Source: Paguma larvata (taxonomy: Eukaryota > Chordata > Mammalia > Carnivora > Viverridae). Taken from it: a stretch of DNA of 64,000 nucleotides. Where the stretch lies: NCBI GenBank assembly GCA_030068075.1, contig CM057833.1, forward strand, positions 43,233,587 through 43,297,586. The letters run 5' to 3'. Position numbers and translations under genes: made by a program. Shown one piece after another: positions 55,634-64,000 of this stretch (the first letter of the stretch is position 1; each line of letters starts with the position of its first letter). Under the pieces are notes generated by a model that was not told where the DNA came from, made no database searches, and was given only the letters and a program-made list of their open reading frames with translations.

Positions 55634-56154
55634 ATGGAAAGAACTTTCCCCAGGATGGCATCTTTCAGGCAAAGAATCCCTCTCCTTTCCCTTCCCCACT
55701 AGGCTTTCTTCACCTTCTCTCTTCTCTGGAGATCGCTAGGATCTTGGGATCTAGTCATTTATAGCCTTAAAGACGTGAGTTTTTCCCCCAAGAGCAACTA
55801 GCCTCCAGCAAAGGAGATGACCCCAGTAGACACCCCCCCCCCCACACTCCTCAGTTTTGGATGTCTGTGCATCATTCTTTCCTCCAAGAAAAAATGACCA
55901 GAGCAGCCTGGGAAGGAGGGGCTGGAAATGGTGAGGGGGGAGGATGGGGTTCAGCTGCCGGAACATTCTCTGGAGCTGGTGAGGCCACATGGGAAGAATA
56001 TGATCCCAGAGTAGGCTTTTCCTCCCTCTCAGGCTGGACTTGGAAGTGGCCAAAGACGGAGTCTGATTCCACCCAAAGCCAGCCCCAGCAGCAGTGGTGT
56101 GACGTGGCAGGAGCCCCCGCCAGAGGCTGGAACTGCAGGCTCTCTCAATAACTC
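55634..56154. other. Unassigned sequence
   Basis: A C-rich run lies at 55832-55844. A 150-codon antisense frame has no recognised domain. Confidence 0.35.
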
Positions 56155-56250
56155 GTGTGCCTCCTGAACTTGTCACTTTGTCTCTGGATTTCCATAAAAC
56201 CAAGGATGGGGACTAGATAACCCCTAAGGACTCATTCAACTCTGAGCTCA
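56155..56250 (+). mobile_element. MIR-type SINE fragment
   Basis: tgtctctggatttccataaa, then aaggatggggactagataac and ctcattcaactctgagc, the MIR3-like form. Confidence 0.5.
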
Positions 56251-56698
56251 TCATTTCAGGTAATGGGGCCATCAGCTCTCCTGGTTCCTAGGCCTATGGA
56301 CTCGGACTAGAACTAGACCATTGGTAGGGGCATCCGGGTGGCTCAGACAGTTAAGTGTCTGACTTTGGCTCAGGTCATGATCTCATGGTTCATGGGTTTG
56401 AGTCCCGTGTCGGGCTCTGTTCTGACAGCTCAGAGCCTAGAGCCTGCTTCTGATTCTGTGTCTTCTTCTCTGCCCTTCCCCACTTGTGCTCTATCTCTCT
56501 GTCTCTCAAATAAATAAACATTAAAAAATATATAAAAAATAAGAAAAGAACTAGACCATTGGCTCTCCTGGGTCTCCAGCTTGCCAACTGCAGATCTGAG
56601 GACTTGCCAGCCTCCATAATTGCACGAGCTAATTCCATGTAATAAATCACATCTCCTCGCATTGGTTCTGTTTCTCTGGAGAACCCTGACTAATACAG
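56251..56698 (+). mobile_element. LTR/MER-like repeat carrying a SINE
   Basis: Right of the SINE: ctgggtctccagcttgccaa, then cctccataattgcacgagct, gtaataaatcacatctcctc and the end ctctggagaaccctgactaa, tacag. The polyA-like aataaa and the terminal ctaata fit an LTR. The family name is uncertain. Confidence 0.6.
56325..56546 (+). mobile_element. Carnivora SINEC, young type, nested in LTR-like repeat
   Basis: A perfect 16-bp TSD agaactagaccattgg lies at 56309-56324 and 56547-56562. Tail aaataaataaacattaaaaa. Confidence 0.98.
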
Positions 56699-56834
56699 TC
56701 TCCTCCCCATCTGGTTTGTCACTTTTTCCAAGAAAATCTTCATATTCGTCCTCCATGCTCCCCTTAGCTCTTACTTTCTGTTCTTGAATAAGGCAGTGCC
56801 TGTTTACAGGGAGCAAAAAGTCACCAGCAATAGA

Positions 56835-57295
56835 ATATGTTCCATCTGTTTAGTTTTTATTATTTCAAGTGCTTCTATAATTATCACTTAATCCTATTAT
56901 TTAATTCTAGACCCAACAACCCAGGGAGATAAATGAAGCAGAAATTGTTCCCTTTAATTTTATTTTAGCAGCATTATTAAGGTATAATTGACATACAATA
57001 ATCCATACTCCTCAAGTGTACAATTTGACGAATTCTGAGATCTGTATAAATCTGTGGAACCGTCAACATGGTCAATATAAAGAACATACCCATCACCCCC
57101 TAAAGTTTCCACACCCTTCACTCTACTCCATTCCCATCCCTCCTATCCCCAGATGACCACTATTGATGACCACGACTTTCTTGTAATTGCTGAGAGAACC
57201 GAGGACCAGAAGCTGACACGTCCTGCCTAGGTCAGGTCTCCTCTCTGGTCCAGTCTCCTGACACTCAACCCGGGATTCATTCTAGGTGACCGTCT
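56835..57295 (-). mobile_element. MIR SINE split by an L1 piece, antisense
   Basis: Left part to about 56955 (acaacccagggagataaatg). Right part from about 57190 (gagagaaccgaggaccagaa, then gtctcctgacactcaacccg). Confidence 0.55.
56956..57186. mobile_element. L1 LINE fragment nested in MIR
   Basis: ttaaggtataattgacatac, then aagtgtacaatttgacgaat and aaagaacatacccatcaccc are an old L1 signature. Orientation not settled. Confidence 0.75.
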
Positions 57296-57324
57296 TCAAT
57301 CATGCCCAGGAGAAAGGGGGAAGA

Positions 57325-57390
57325 AATCATTTATTGAGCACCTACCATGTGCTAAGTCCCAAGGTTTACATACATAGCTATGGAAATACA
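57325..57390 (-). mobile_element. MIR SINE 3' fragment, antisense
   Basis: catttattgagcacctacca, then tgtgctaagtcccaaggttt. Confidence 0.7.
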
Positions 57391-57519
57391 GTAGCCTAAG
57401 TCTTCCTTTGGTTTCAGATGTCTCCTCTCTGATGACTAATCACCTCCATCCCTGGGTTCTGACTCAGCTCATGTATCCAAATGTGAGCTTGGGTATGTCT
57501 CTCCCTGGGTGTCTCTAAT

Positions 57520-58370
57520 AAGCATCTCAGATGGAACTTGCCTAAACATGGCTTTGTTTATGACCTACCTCCCCCCCTCCTCAGCCTCCAGCCTGTTGTC
57601 CCTGAGTCTTCTACTCAAGTGCTCAAGTCAATAATACTGAGTTAGCTTCAATTCTTTCCTTCTCCTCACTTAGGATGGCTAATCCATTGCCATGTTTATT
57701 ACCAGTATCTTCAAAAGAACCTCAATCTGGCCTCTATTTTCCATGCCCACTGCTACTGCCTGGTCCAAGCCACCATCATGTCCTAGCTGGTGTCCCTGCT
57801 TTCACTCTTGCTCTGGCCTCTACCACTTTTCTGTGCATATCAGCCAATGATCTTAAATCACATCATGACACTCCCCTTCCTAAAACTCCTCAATTGCTTT
57901 CCAATACATTTGGACCAACCTTGCATTCTTACTCAGCCTCATGAAGTTCTCTGTGATCTGTCACCTTTGTGACCTGGTATCGCGATGCCCCTACCCTCAC
58001 CCTGGACATACACACCAACTCCAGCCGATCTGACCTTCCTTCTACTCCTTGAACATACCAAGCTTATCACTGCCTTAAGTTTTCTGCCTAGAAAACTGGT
58101 CTCCTCATCTTAACACAGATCATTTCTATTCTTCCCTAAGGTTTTAGTGAAGGAAAAGAAATGGTGCTCATTACCAACCGAAGTTATGTTGTTATTTGTT
58201 TGATGACCTGTCCGTTTCCTCTTGAGAATGAGAGTAGGAACCTCGCAGACACACTGTCTGTTTTATTTACTGAGGTATTTCCCAGTACAGCCCTAACACC
58301 TACAAAAATACCTGGCATATACTAGAAGCTCAATAACTATTTGTTGACTGAATGATCAAACAATAGGCTT
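57520..58370 (+). mobile_element. L2 LINE 3' region, about 850 bp, sense
   Basis: gtccaagccaccatcatgtc at 57762, then catcatgacactccccttcc, tgaagttctctgtgatctgt, and the terminus atacctggcatatactagaa, gctcaataactatttgttga. One of the longest continuous L2 copies here; frames are broken. Confidence 0.87.
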
Positions 58371-59029
58371 CTTACTCATACATAGTAATCGTTAACCGTC
58401 TTTCCAGTCAAATGCTCCTCTATCACTACGTAAAAATCCAATAACTCTTCCTAATTCTTTCCTGCCTCAATATTTTACTTGGCCCTGTGCTCACTACAGT
58501 GATGAAACCTTTAAATGTTTGAGCTTCTTCGTTTTTCTGCTCCCTTGTGGGACCTGCCCCCATTCCTCCTCATACCCTTACCTCCTGGGTTTGGCTGAGT
58601 AAATTCAGAACTTTCATTCTGTTATCCCCTATTTTCTTACAATATGCCTCTTCGGTTCCAATAATCCTCGCTTAACTCATATTACAATTCCCAGCCAAGC
58701 ATTCATCTTTCTTTTAGATTTAACCATAAAATACTACAAGATTTACTGCCCACCACTCTTTCTTGTACTTGTCATCTTCTCTACCTGGAGACTTTTGTTT
58801 TAATTTAATTTTCATTTGCTTAGAATTCTTCCTCAAGTGATTTCCTCAGCTAGGGGCATGGGTACACACTCTTGTAATTCTTTAATAATTGAAAATTTAT
58901 TTCAGTGTCAAGATCCACCACCACCACCACCACAATATATAGAGTAATAGTTCATGATGTTCTTGGGCAAAGGGGGTATGACAGAGAATAGTCAAGGGCC
59001 TCGCCCTCATGGAGCCTACATTTTTTTCT
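58371..59029. other. Unassigned AT-rich sequence with (CCA)n
   Basis: Only the accaccaccaccaccac run at 58917-58933 is repetitive. Confidence 0.45.
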
Positions 59030-59410
59030 CTGGTCTTTGTGTTAGTGGAATTGAATAGTTTATGCTGCAGGAGTCAACATTCTCCAAATCTCAAAGGCTT
59101 AACAAAAGAAAAGTCTCCCTTTTGCTTATGCAAGCTTTGCTGCTGGGTCCGGGAGACTTACCAGGAAGTTTGTCCTCCCTGTGAGAGCTCCGTGTTGCAC
59201 TTCCATATCAACGCAAGCTTCCCAGATTAGAGCAGCAAGGGGAGAGAGTGTTGGGAAGTCTCACTACCCTGACATGCCTCTGCACAGAAGTGACACACAT
59301 ATTTTCATTGCCCAAAGAACGTCATATGACCACGACAAACTGCACAAGAGCCAAGCCCCCTGTGTGTCTGGAAGGCAGAGAACTGGAAGTATTTGAGTAC
59401 CACTAGTATC
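59030..59410. mobile_element. Old interspersed repeat, family unresolved
   Basis: aatctcaaaggcttaacaaa, then agtgacacacatattttcat, acgtcatatgaccacgacaa and gcagagaactggaagtattt. I recall this order from an old LTR-like family without a certain name. Confidence 0.5.
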
Positions 59411-60450
59411 TAATAGCTTTCACTGAGAATATAGTAAAATGTAGGATGCTTTCATTATATTTTTTTCTTTCAATGATCCAAAACTTATGATTCACTGTCT
59501 TCTGTTTACCAGTGTTGCATATATAAAGTCAGATTTTTTTTAATTTTTATTTTTTAGTTTTGCTTGTCTATCTCCCTGCCTCCCTCCTTCCCTCCCTATC
59601 TATCTGTATGTCTGTGTTAGTTGAGGTTGGCCATGATGACTCACAAATAGCATTAGATATGTAACAGATTTAGTGGGACAGGAACAGGAGAAGACCAGCA
59701 GAACTTTGAGCCTGTGATGGAGGTCTGAAGTCTATGAAAGGAGATTGGAAAGGAAGGGCTATTAAGATAGGAATGGTCTCTGACTGCAGCATAACTCCAA
59801 GATGGGTTGACCAGGCCCACGGGGAGTCCTTGAGACAAAGTTGTCCCTGAAGGAGATCCAAGTCCCACAGGAACTGGCCTGCCTCATGTCTTCACATGCT
59901 TAGTCTGCAGGGAGCATGGCCTCCAGGTACCCATGGTGGTAAATTTAGATCTGAGAGACACAACTTTATGGCAGCCACAAGAAGCTTATGAATATTTTTT
60001 CTTTCTTTTGTTTTTGGAGTTGGGTAATTTTGCCAGCTATCCCTGGTGGGTGCCACTTAAACATTACTCCTGTTACAGCATGTCCTTTCCACATGAATTT
60101 TCTCCTCTTTCCTCACTTTGGTGAACTTTTCTTGAACTCTGTCTTCTATTATTAATTCTCCATCTGTGTCTTGTTCACCTTTTGGAACTCTATCACTTAC
60201 ATAATAGATGTCCTGCATGTGTCTTTTATGTCCCTCACCTTTTCATTTATGATTTTCATGTATTGCTCTGTATTGTGGGTTGTTCCCTGTATTTAATTTT
60301 CCAAAATGCTATACTCGTTTTGGGGGAAATTAACACTTAGTTTTACAATTTTCTATTGAATTTTAAAATTGAAAAACCATATGAGGGTACCAAAAGTTAT
60401 TTTTTGTGTGTGCTTTCTCAACATCTCCTTGAGAATTCTAACTGTATCTT
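59411..60450. other. Unassigned AT-rich sequence with CT-rich patch
   Basis: ccctgcctccctccttccct, then ccctatctatctgtatgtct at 59575-59613 is simple sequence. The rest is unrecognised and may be old retroviral. Confidence 0.35.
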
Positions 60451-61486
60451 GCCCCCTTAAAAGCCACCTGTTCTAGTTGTTGGGATTGATCTCCCTCCTT
60501 CGATGGCTTCTGATCCTTTGATGATACCTGCTCTGTAAATGCTTGTATTGGAGGGCATGCACACCAGGCCTTGGGGTCTTTTAGGCCAGGGGAGACTGAT
60601 AGGGGAGACTGATAGGCAGCGGAAGATAGGGACAAGATGATGAGTTTGTTCAGATGGGATAAAGGAGGCCTCTTTGTTCTAACATGGCTGTGGAGATGGG
60701 ATATCTTCAGCCCCACATTGCCAATGCCCTCAGGCACAGCCACCTGATAGAATAGCCGACCTCTCCTAGAGCTACACTTAGCTCATTAGAGAGAAGGGAC
60801 CACTCCTGGATCCTAGGGGATTTACAAGGCTTTCTTCTTGTGACCTAAAAATTGAGGTCTTTACCACTAATTCTTCCAGGGAAGTAATGCTCTTTTTGAG
60901 TGGAGTTTTGGGTCTTTCCCTTGGTATTGCAATAAATGAACCCCTCATTCTATGTCTTCTTTTCTAGTGTTTGAGGTGTCAGCCATATCTGGCTTCTCTA
61001 AGCTACTACAATCAGCCAGCCTCATGTTGGTGATTGATTCATCCCTGGGAGCTGGAACAGAGAGAGGGTCCTGAACACTTATTCAAGTCATTATCATGCA
61101 GAATCCCCCAAGAATTATCTTGATAATTAAAGTGCCCCTCCCATCTTCTTGTCTTCCTAAGACTCCCCCTTATTCCCTTCTTTATTCATGGTGTCGTGTC
61201 AACTTGTTCCCTCCAAAGGAGTCTTACAAAGGGAGGAACAATAGTCTGAATTTGTCATCATCACTGGTCACCATGCTTTTTCCTTCCTACAGGTCAGATG
61301 CAGATGCCTTATGTGGTGTTAACAACCATCTGTCATAAGTCTAGGGTCTGCAGTCCGAGACTAGCCCCTGGAATCAGCACCAAGTGTGTGGTTACTGGGG
61401 TGGCCACCAAAACAAAAATGGGCATATAGGCATAGGTAGAGTAGGAGAATGTTTCTCTGGCAGGGGGAGGGGTTGGGACATTTTTT
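60451..61486. other. Unassigned sequence, possibly old ERV interior
   Basis: A 13-bp perfect tandem duplication, aggggagactgat, lies at 60588-60613. No open frame over 101 codons. Texture suggests decayed provirus but I cannot support a family. Confidence 0.3.
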
Positions 61487-61703
61487 TTTTTAATTTTTAG
61501 GTTTATTTATTTATTTTCAGAGAGACAGAGACAGCATGAGTGGGGGAGGGGCAGAGAGAGACAGAGAAAGAGAGAATCACAAGTAGGCTCTGCACTACCA
61601 GCTTGGAGCCCAATGTGGAGCTTGAACTCATAAAACATGAGATCATGACCTGAGCTGAAATCCAGAGTTGGACACTTAGCTGACTGATCCACCCAGGGGC
61701 CCC
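61487..61703 (-). mobile_element. Carnivora SINEC, older type, inserted in the tail of another
   Basis: TSD tgggacatttttt at 61474-61486 versus tgggatatttttt at 61704-61716. It carries gctgaaatccagagttggac. Confidence 0.95.
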
Positions 61704-61716
61704 TGGGATATTTTTT

Positions 61717-61757
61717 AAGTGTATTTATTTTGAAAGTGAGAGCACAAGCAGGGGATG

Positions 61758-61797
<40 letters not shown>

Positions 61798-61923
61798 CCC
61801 AAGCAGGCTCCACACTGTCAGTTCCGAGCCCGATGCAGGGATCAAACTCAGGAACTGTGAGATTATGACCTGAACCAAAATCAAGAGTCGGATGGTTAAC
61901 TGACTGAGCCACCAGGTGCCCCC
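61717..61923 (-). mobile_element. Carnivora SINEC, older type
   Basis: Antisense with a pure (ga)n at 61761-61795 and gaaccaaaatcaagagtcgg. The head ends gagccaccaggtgccccc. Confidence 0.95.
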
Positions 61924-62079
61924 GGTTTGACACATTTAATAGTTATTTTTAATAGTAATAGTCTGATCATCAGGGGACAACTTTGAAAGGACTTTGTTGT
62001 ATATGTTATTTTCTGGGTGGCTGGCAATGTTGTCAGTGTTTCCAACCAAGAGGTATAAAAGGCAAGTATTGAGATCCAA

Positions 62080-62280
62080 GCCTTATGTGAGGCATGTTGT
62101 GTATGTCAGCTCATTCACTCCCCACCACAACTCTGTGTTGTGACCCTCATTTTACAAATGGGTACCTGGGGCTCAGAGAGAAAACGTCGGTTAGATGGGG
62201 GAATTGGTATTTGAATATGGTCCGGGTGAGTCCAACGTCCACGTGCATGCTCTATGCTAGTAGTCCATGCTATGCTCAAT
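62080..62280 (-). mobile_element. MIR SINE, antisense
   Basis: gtcagctcattcactcccca, then tgaccctcattttacaaatg and tttgaatatggtccgggtga. Confidence 0.8.
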
Positions 62281-62295
62281 TTCGAGTTGACTTTT

Positions 62296-62501
62296 TTTAA
62301 ATTTTATTTATTTTTGAGAGACATAGAGACAGAGTGTGAGCAGGGGAAGGGCAGAGAGAGAGGGAGACACAGAATCTGAAGCAGGCTCCAGGCTCTGAGC
62401 CATCAGCACAAAGCCCGACGCGGTGCTCGAACTCGCAGACCGCGAGACCATGACCTGAGCTGCAGTCGGCCGCTTAACCAACTGAGTCACCCAGGCGCCC
62501 C
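62296..62501 (-). mobile_element. Carnivora SINEC, young, CpG-rich
   Basis: A perfect 14-bp TSD tcgagttgactttt lies at 62282-62295 and 62502-62515. It keeps gctcgaactcgcagaccgcg and ends ccaggcgcccc. Confidence 0.98.
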
Positions 62502-62515
62502 TCGAGTTGACTTTT

Positions 62516-62715
62516 GAAAGTTGAATAAGACAGCAATAGCAAAGAAGGAACTGAGGGTGGGGCAGTTTGAGATGCCAGCACAGGAATAGGCAGGAGTCAG
62601 GTGTAAACGGCAAATAGGAAAAAGTCTCATGTGCCCACATGAGAGGGTTGTTCCAGAAAGAGATGAGATTTGAAAGACCAGTTAATGCCAGATGGTGAAG
62701 GATCCTGTAACTTCC
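62516..62715 (-). mobile_element. Possible L2 fragment, antisense
   Basis: aggcaggagtcaggtgtaaa and gccagatggtgaaggatcct resemble the antisense L2 coding relic. Weak. Confidence 0.4.
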
Positions 62716-62734
62716 AAGTCCTGAGATCTTAAGT

Positions 62735-62800
62735 TACTTCACCTTGCTGAGTGTTAGTCCTCTGATAAGGAAAGTGGGGCTGAAATACCCTTCCTGATTG
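62735..62800 (+). mobile_element. MIR fragment
   Basis: gttacttcaccttgctgagt, then cctctgataaggaaagtggg. Confidence 0.5.
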
Positions 62801-62939
62801 CCTGCATGCTTAAGGCACCTACTGCATGCTTGGGGATGGTGAAAGCTGCTTCCTGTCCAGCAGGACCTGGCTCTGGCCGGTGGGTGCGGAGGAGGGGTGG
62901 GGTGGGGACGCAGGGCTGGAGGGCTGGCGCTGTGTCAGC

Positions 62940-63170
62940 ACCTCCCGAGGCCCCGAGTTCTTCCAATCCCAACAACCTCTTCATCATTTGAGAGATCAGC
63001 CTCAGGCCCATTTGGTGTTAATTACAGCAAACCAGGCTTCTCTGTGTGAAGGAAACAGACCCTCATTTCTCTCATTAAAGTAAAATATGACCCATTTTTA
63101 TGCCTGCGTATTTTGTTGCCGAGATTACGAGAGTCATCTTTTCTGTTTATATGGAACAGAGAAACGTTAC
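62940..63170. promoter_or_regulatory. Candidate conserved noncoding/enhancer-like element
   Basis: Repeat-free block with tgttaattacagcaa at 63016-63030 and atgacccatttttatgcctg, gagattacgagagtcatctt. It resembles the 51.5-kb element in texture and shares its homeodomain-like word. Confidence 0.3.
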
Positions 63171-63334
63171 ACCAGGCAGGCGGCCTGGGCCCCCGAGTCT
63201 GGGGAATAGAAAGCAGATGTCGTCCTCACTGTTATTTTCCCTTCTGCCCCAGCCTCTACTCTCCTCCTCGCTGCTCCTCTCTCAGACACATAATCCTCCT
63301 TTCAGATTCGCACGAGGTAAGTGGATCTTAAGAG

Positions 63335-63450
63335 AATAAGCTCACATTTATTGAGTTCTTTACCAGGTGCCAAGCTCTATAAACAAGTTCCCTCTTTAAT
63401 TCTCCCTAGAAGCTTCAAGGGTGGTTGGTATTAATCCTTACTCAGCCCCA
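63335..63450 (-). mobile_element. MIR SINE, antisense
   Basis: tcacatttattgagttcttt, then accaggtgccaagctctata and gtggttggtattaatcctta. Confidence 0.8.
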
Positions 63451-63599
63451 GTTCCTTCGAACTAGGAGTGTCCCAAGTTTTTCTGGTGCCCCCCCACAAG
63501 GGAAAAAATGAATCCTGCCCTTCTCAGATGCACTGATTCGTTGCTCCCGGAGGTCTGGTGGGAATCATCCTAAGAGGGTCTCCTCATGGGGGAAGGTGA

Positions 63600-63790
63600 C
63601 TGGGGGCCCAGTGGGTCAGGGATTCCTACGAGGTCAATTTAAAAGGCAAGTGGTGGGGGCTTGGAAAGATTTTAGGCAGAGAATTCACAATGTAAGTGCA
63701 AGATTTTGAAGGATGGCTTTGGTAACAGTCCGGAGAAGGGATGGGGTCAATGAGAGTAGAAGCGGTGTAAGGAAAATCATCCCCAACATG
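63600..63790 (-). mobile_element. Probable L2 fragment, antisense
   Basis: aaggatggctttggtaacag at 63709 and the neighbouring agattttaggcagagaattc follow antisense L2. Confidence 0.5.
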
Positions 63791-63864
63791 GAAATAAGGT
63801 GAGGTCTTAGTATTTGCTCATTGTTATGCAGACCAGTGTCTAACAGGTCCACCAGGAGTTATTC

Positions 63865-64000
63865 GGTCCTCTACAACTTTTTCTGGAAAGGGCCAGATAG
63901 TAAATATTTCAGTGTTGTGGTCCCTACGTTGTCCATCAGTTAGTTACTCAACAATACCATTGTAGCAGGGAAGCAGCCAAAGGCAATATGTAAATGAATG
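63865..64000 (+). mobile_element. MER3-like hAT-Charlie element, cut by window end
   Basis: aactttttctggaaagggcc, then agatagtaaatatttcagtg, tagcagggaagcagccaaag and gcaatatgtaaatgaatg. These are well-known landmarks of this nonautonomous element; the rest lies beyond 64000. Confidence 0.88.

Noticed and set aside
1..64000. CRISPR arrays, bacterial operons, phage or plasmid features
   Set aside because: Mammalian repeats cover the window. No regularly spaced direct repeats or dense gene packing exist.

Overview
This window is ordinary mammalian nuclear DNA from a carnivore, most probably a felid. The main evidence is 20 copies of the Carnivora tRNA-Lys-derived SINE (SINEC type). The younger copies have the felid form: head gggcgcctgggtggctcagt, a TC-rich body and a tail of aaataaataaacattaaaa. 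A carnivore-type L1 3' tail, many old mammalian MIR and L2 copies and MaLR LTRs agree with this.

I find no protein-coding gene, rRNA, functional tRNA, CRISPR array or bacterial-style operon. Open frames are short (longest 229 codons). The longest run through SINEs or L2 relics and look like chance. The window is intergenic or intronic. One 88-bp segment (1168-1255) has good splice-site context and is the best exon candidate.

Layout. 1-1010 is an antisense ERVL-type internal remnant with a decayed integrase core. 1-4.4 kb then carries MIRs and unique sequence. 4.5-5.3 kb is a homeodomain/GATA-motif-rich stretch that resembles a conserved enhancer. 5.4-10.8 kb holds four SINEs and a long antisense L2. 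12-16.3 kb has L2, an MLT1 LTR, MIR and a MER20-like element. 17.5-21.8 kb has an unclassified repeat, a (CA)n array, a probable antisense ERV internal block and a second MLT1 LTR. 22-25.2 kb is SINE-rich. 25-32 kb is MIR/L2 in unique DNA. 32.7-35.5 kb holds a young SINE, a MaLR-like LTR and a 106-bp local duplication. 35.7-38 kb is an antisense L2 with two nested SINEs. 39-47 kb is sparse unique sequence with MIRs. 47.8-48.6 kb is a solo ERV1-like LTR nested in a MIR. 51.5 kb is a second enhancer-like stretch. 53.5-55 kb is an L1 split by another repeat. 56.2-58.4 kb has an LTR-like repeat, an L1 piece and a sense L2. 61.5-62.5 kb has three antisense SINEs. The window ends inside a hAT-type DNA element.

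Nothing indicates a new multi-gene system. The items most worth checking are the enhancer-like stretches, the 106-bp duplication, the exon-like segment and the nested insertions. All repeat names come from recalled family signatures, not a database search. Boundaries are approximate unless target-site duplications (TSDs) are given.
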